NCBI GenBank assembly: GCA_025352795.1
Contig: JANXSF010000020.1
Location: 1-64,000, forward strand
Direction of reading: 5' to 3'
DNA: 64,000 nt
From: Acidobacteriota bacterium
GTDB taxonomy: Bacteria; Acidobacteriota; Terriglobia; Bryobacterales; Bryobacteraceae
Within the stretch, counting starts at the first letter, position 1. Every line of letters begins with the position of its first letter. A program made the position numbers and the translations under genes. Under the pieces are notes generated by a model, which worked only from the letters and a program-made list of their open reading frames with translations, did not search any database and was not told where the DNA came from. This document shows positions 62,301 through 64,000 of the stretch, piece by piece.

Positions 62301-63611
62301 CTATCTCTCCTCTATCAATTCCAACAACACCCCGCCCGTGGAACGAGGGTGCACAAATACATATTTATGACCGCCAGCACCAAGCTGCGGCTCATTCAAA
62401 ATCCGCGCACCTTGCGATTTTAACCGTTCTACCGAAGTCGATAAATCCGGCACCCGCAAGGCAATGTGGTGCAAGCCTTCGCCTTTATTTGCAATGAACT
62501 TTGCGATGGTCGATTCCGGGTCCGACGCTTCCAGTAATTCCAGCTTGGATTTCCCGGCAGGCAACAGCGCTACATTCACCTTTTCCTGCACAACTGTTTC
62601 CCTATGCTCCACAGTAAGTCCAAGTGCATCCCGGTAGAAACCCAGCGCGTTATCAATCGATTTAACTGCGATTCCCAAGTGATCAATTTCAAATGGATTA
62701 GTCCCGCGAATTTGTTTCAGCCAGCCATTCACAATGGCGTAAGGGTCGCTTTCATTGCTGGTTACTGCCCGCGCAGCTTCTTCAATTTGTTCTGCAGAAA
62801 TTTGATTCGATAGCTTTTCACGCAACAGTTGTTCCAACCGAACTATCCAGCGCTGCCGTTGCCGATCCTTGGGTTTACTGTGCGACTTAAAGGATCGCAA
62901 AGCAGTTAGACTCTGTGCAATTCCCTGCCCTTCAGTAGCGATGGTTCGAACAATGGTTGGAACCCAATTATCGAGACGATGGGCTAAGGAGAGCATCATC
63001 TGGAGCTCAGCTTCCAACTTCGGGGCACCATCCAAATCACTTTTGTTGATCACTAAAACGTCGGCGATTTCCAGAATGCCAGCTTTGATCGCCTGCACCT
63101 CATCACCCATACCGGGTACCAGAACCACAGCAGTGGCATCGGCCATATTGGCAATGTCAATTTCATCCTGCCCTACGCCGACTGTTTCTACCAGGATCAC
63201 GTTGAAGCCTGCGGCGTCCAGCAACAGAGTCAGATCAAGAGTGGTTGGAGCAAGTCCGCCGAGCTTGCCACGGGTGGCCATGGAACGGATGAAGACCCCG
63301 GGGTCGCCATGATGTTCCTGCATGCGGACGCGATCCCCTAAGATGGCACCTCCGGAAAAAGGACTGGTTGGATCAACAGCAATTACCGCCACAGTCTTAT
63401 TTTCCTGCCTGAGTTCGCGAATCAGTGCGGTGACAAAAGTGCTTTTACCTACCCCTGGTGCACCGGTAATGCCGAATACCTCTGCAGTGCCAGTGTGCGG
63501 CCAAAGGGCCTGTAATAAGGCCTCCGACGCAACACTTCGATTCTCAATGAGAGTGGCCGCACGGGCAATGGCTCGCGGTTGACGGGCAAGGATACTTTCT
63601 ATGCTGGTCAT
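62301..63611 (-). CDS. MeaB-type GTPase fused to methylmalonyl-CoA epimerase
   Basis: The 436-residue fusion joins two proteins that act with methylmalonyl-CoA mutase. Residues 1-300 are MeaB, the G3E GTPase that protects and reloads the mutase: the P-loop [11 protein letters not shown] (47-57), [10 protein letters not shown] and NKSD (189-192). Residues about 308-436 are a VOC-fold epimerase with DHLGIAV (H311), GEGLHHIAL (H381 or H382) and LLELIEER (E431) as metal ligands. The ATG at 63611 overlaps the acyl-CoA dehydrogenase stop (ATGA); an earlier in-frame ATG adds 22 residues over that gene. This points to propionate or odd-chain/branched-chain acyl-CoA breakdown. The mutase itself is not in the window. 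Confidence 0.93.
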   Translation of the reverse strand: MTSIESILARQPRAIARAATLIENRSVASEALLQALWPHTGTAEVFGITGAPGVGKSTFVTALIRELRQENKTVAVIAVDPTSPFSGGAILGDRVRMQEHHGDPGVFIRSMATRGKLGGLAPTTLDLTLLLDAAGFNVILVETVGVGQDEIDIANMADATAVVLVPGMGDEVQAIKAGILEIADVLVINKSDLDGAPKLEAELQMMLSLAHRLDNWVPTIVRTIATEGQGIAQSLTALRSFKSHSKPKDRQRQRWIVRLEQLLREKLSNQISAEQIEEAARAVTSNESDPYAIVNGWLKQIRGTNPFEIDHLGIAVKSIDNALGFYRDALGLTVEHRETVVQEKVNVALLPAGKSKLELLEASDPESTIAKFIANKGEGLHHIALRVPDLSTSVERLKSQGARILNEPQLGAGGHKYVFVHPRSTGGVLLELIEER

Positions 63612-64000
63612 CTTCCTAGAATTTGACGAGCGATCACTAGCCGTTGAATTTCGCTGGTCCCTTCGCCGATGGTGCACAGCTTCACGTCGCGATAGAACTT
63701 TTCCACGGGGTAGTCTTTAATGAAGCCATAGCCACCATGAATCTGAACCGCTTCGTTGCATATATCCACGGCAGCTTCAGAAGAAAACAGCTTGGCCATA
63801 GCCGATTCTTTATTGACAGACTTGCCCTGATCCTTCAGCCAACCCGCACGATAAGTGAGCAGCCGCGAAGCTTCAATGGCCGTGGCCATGTCTGCCAGTT
63901 TATGTTGAATGGCTTGAAACTCAGAGATGGGCCGACCGAACTGTTTGCGCTGTTTTGAGTACTTCAACGCTGCGTCGTAAGCACCCTGGGCAATGCCAAT
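63608..64000 (-). CDS. Acyl-CoA dehydrogenase, C-terminal part (continues past the window edge)
   Basis: This is a partial gene: 130 codons of the C-terminal helical domain are visible, read from the window edge ([20 protein letters not shown]). The family features [40 protein letters not shown] and [20 protein letters not shown], with the catalytic-Glu position in IGEGTSEIQ, are present. The enzyme oxidises acyl-CoA to enoyl-CoA with FAD. Its stop overlaps the MeaB-epimerase ATG, so beta-oxidation and the methylmalonyl-CoA steps are coupled here. Confidence 0.93.
   Translation of the reverse strand: MGIAQGAYDAALKYSKQRKQFGRPISEFQAIQHKLADMATAIEASRLLTYRAGWLKDQGKSVNKESAMAKLFSSEAAVDICNEAVQIHGGYGFIKDYPVEKFYRDVKLCTIGEGTSEIQRLVIARQILGR

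Noticed and set aside
61649-62497. 282-codon open frame on the plus strand, antisense to mtnP
   Set aside because: mtnP on the other strand has every family motif, and the antisense product is Arg/His-rich with no domain. It is a shadow frame.

Overview
The window is typical Acidobacteriota chromosome, most likely from the Bryobacterales / Candidatus Solibacter side of the phylum. This is inferred from protein families rather than from a marker gene: two secreted proteins with the Solibacter-type C-terminal domain (TIGR03437 family), a VWFA-related acidobacterial protein, a GWxTD protein next to an outer-membrane barrel protein, several PD40/amidohydrolase and BACON-type secreted enzymes, and a MeaB GTPase fused to methylmalonyl-CoA epimerase. 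BamA, Skp, lipoprotein signals and a LexA point to a Gram-negative envelope and an ordinary chromosome. No rRNA, tRNA, CRISPR array, transposase, prophage or integron was seen.

Layout. 1-5.6 kb: secreted CHRD and TIGR03437 proteins and, between them, an ArsC-family gene that reads through an in-frame UGA placed exactly at the first Cys of its CxxC motif. It is a probable selenoprotein with a hairpin of bacterial SECIS type just downstream. 5.6-12.6 kb: MFS exporter, queC-queE (7-deazaguanine synthesis), DedA, iolB, thiE, an APC permease and two small proteins. 12.6-16.5 kb: a decayed Fic toxin with an intact VbhA-like antitoxin, a secreted D-aminoacylase and LarA. 16.7-26.8 kb: large secreted proteins (GWxTD, barrel, astacin protease, propeller-amidohydrolase). 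27-34.5 kb: hexose phosphomutase, two alkyl-base DNA glycosylases, thpR-plsY-gpsA, an ECF sigma / anti-sigma / DUF3106 cassette and a VWFA protein. 34.6-43 kb: rfbD, PilZ, LysR, SDR and HAD genes, a degenerate histidine-kinase/receiver protein and two TPR proteins. 43-56 kb: envelope and repair genes (bifunctional PBP, RNase T2, LexA, adenylate-kinase-like, a soluble histidine kinase, PhzF, MltG-RuvX, Skp-BamA). 56-64 kb: OPT transporter cluster, aldo/keto reductase, GT9-like glycosyltransferase, mtnP, the MeaB-epimerase fusion and the C-terminal part of an acyl-CoA dehydrogenase.

How it fits together. The only tight multi-gene units are queC-queE, thpR-plsY-gpsA, sigma/anti-sigma/DUF3106, SDR-HAD-pseudokinase, ruvX-mltG, bamA-skp, the OPT cluster, and acyl-CoA dehydrogenase-meaB/epimerase-mtnP-GT9. 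A palindromic repeat of about 70-80 bp occurs three times, each time between the 3' ends of convergent genes. The strongest unusual signals are the UGA-containing ArsC gene, the Fic toxin with three independent lesions beside its antitoxin, the three-copy repeat, and the kinase-receiver protein that has lost its phospho-accepting histidine. I did not find a clearly new multi-gene system.
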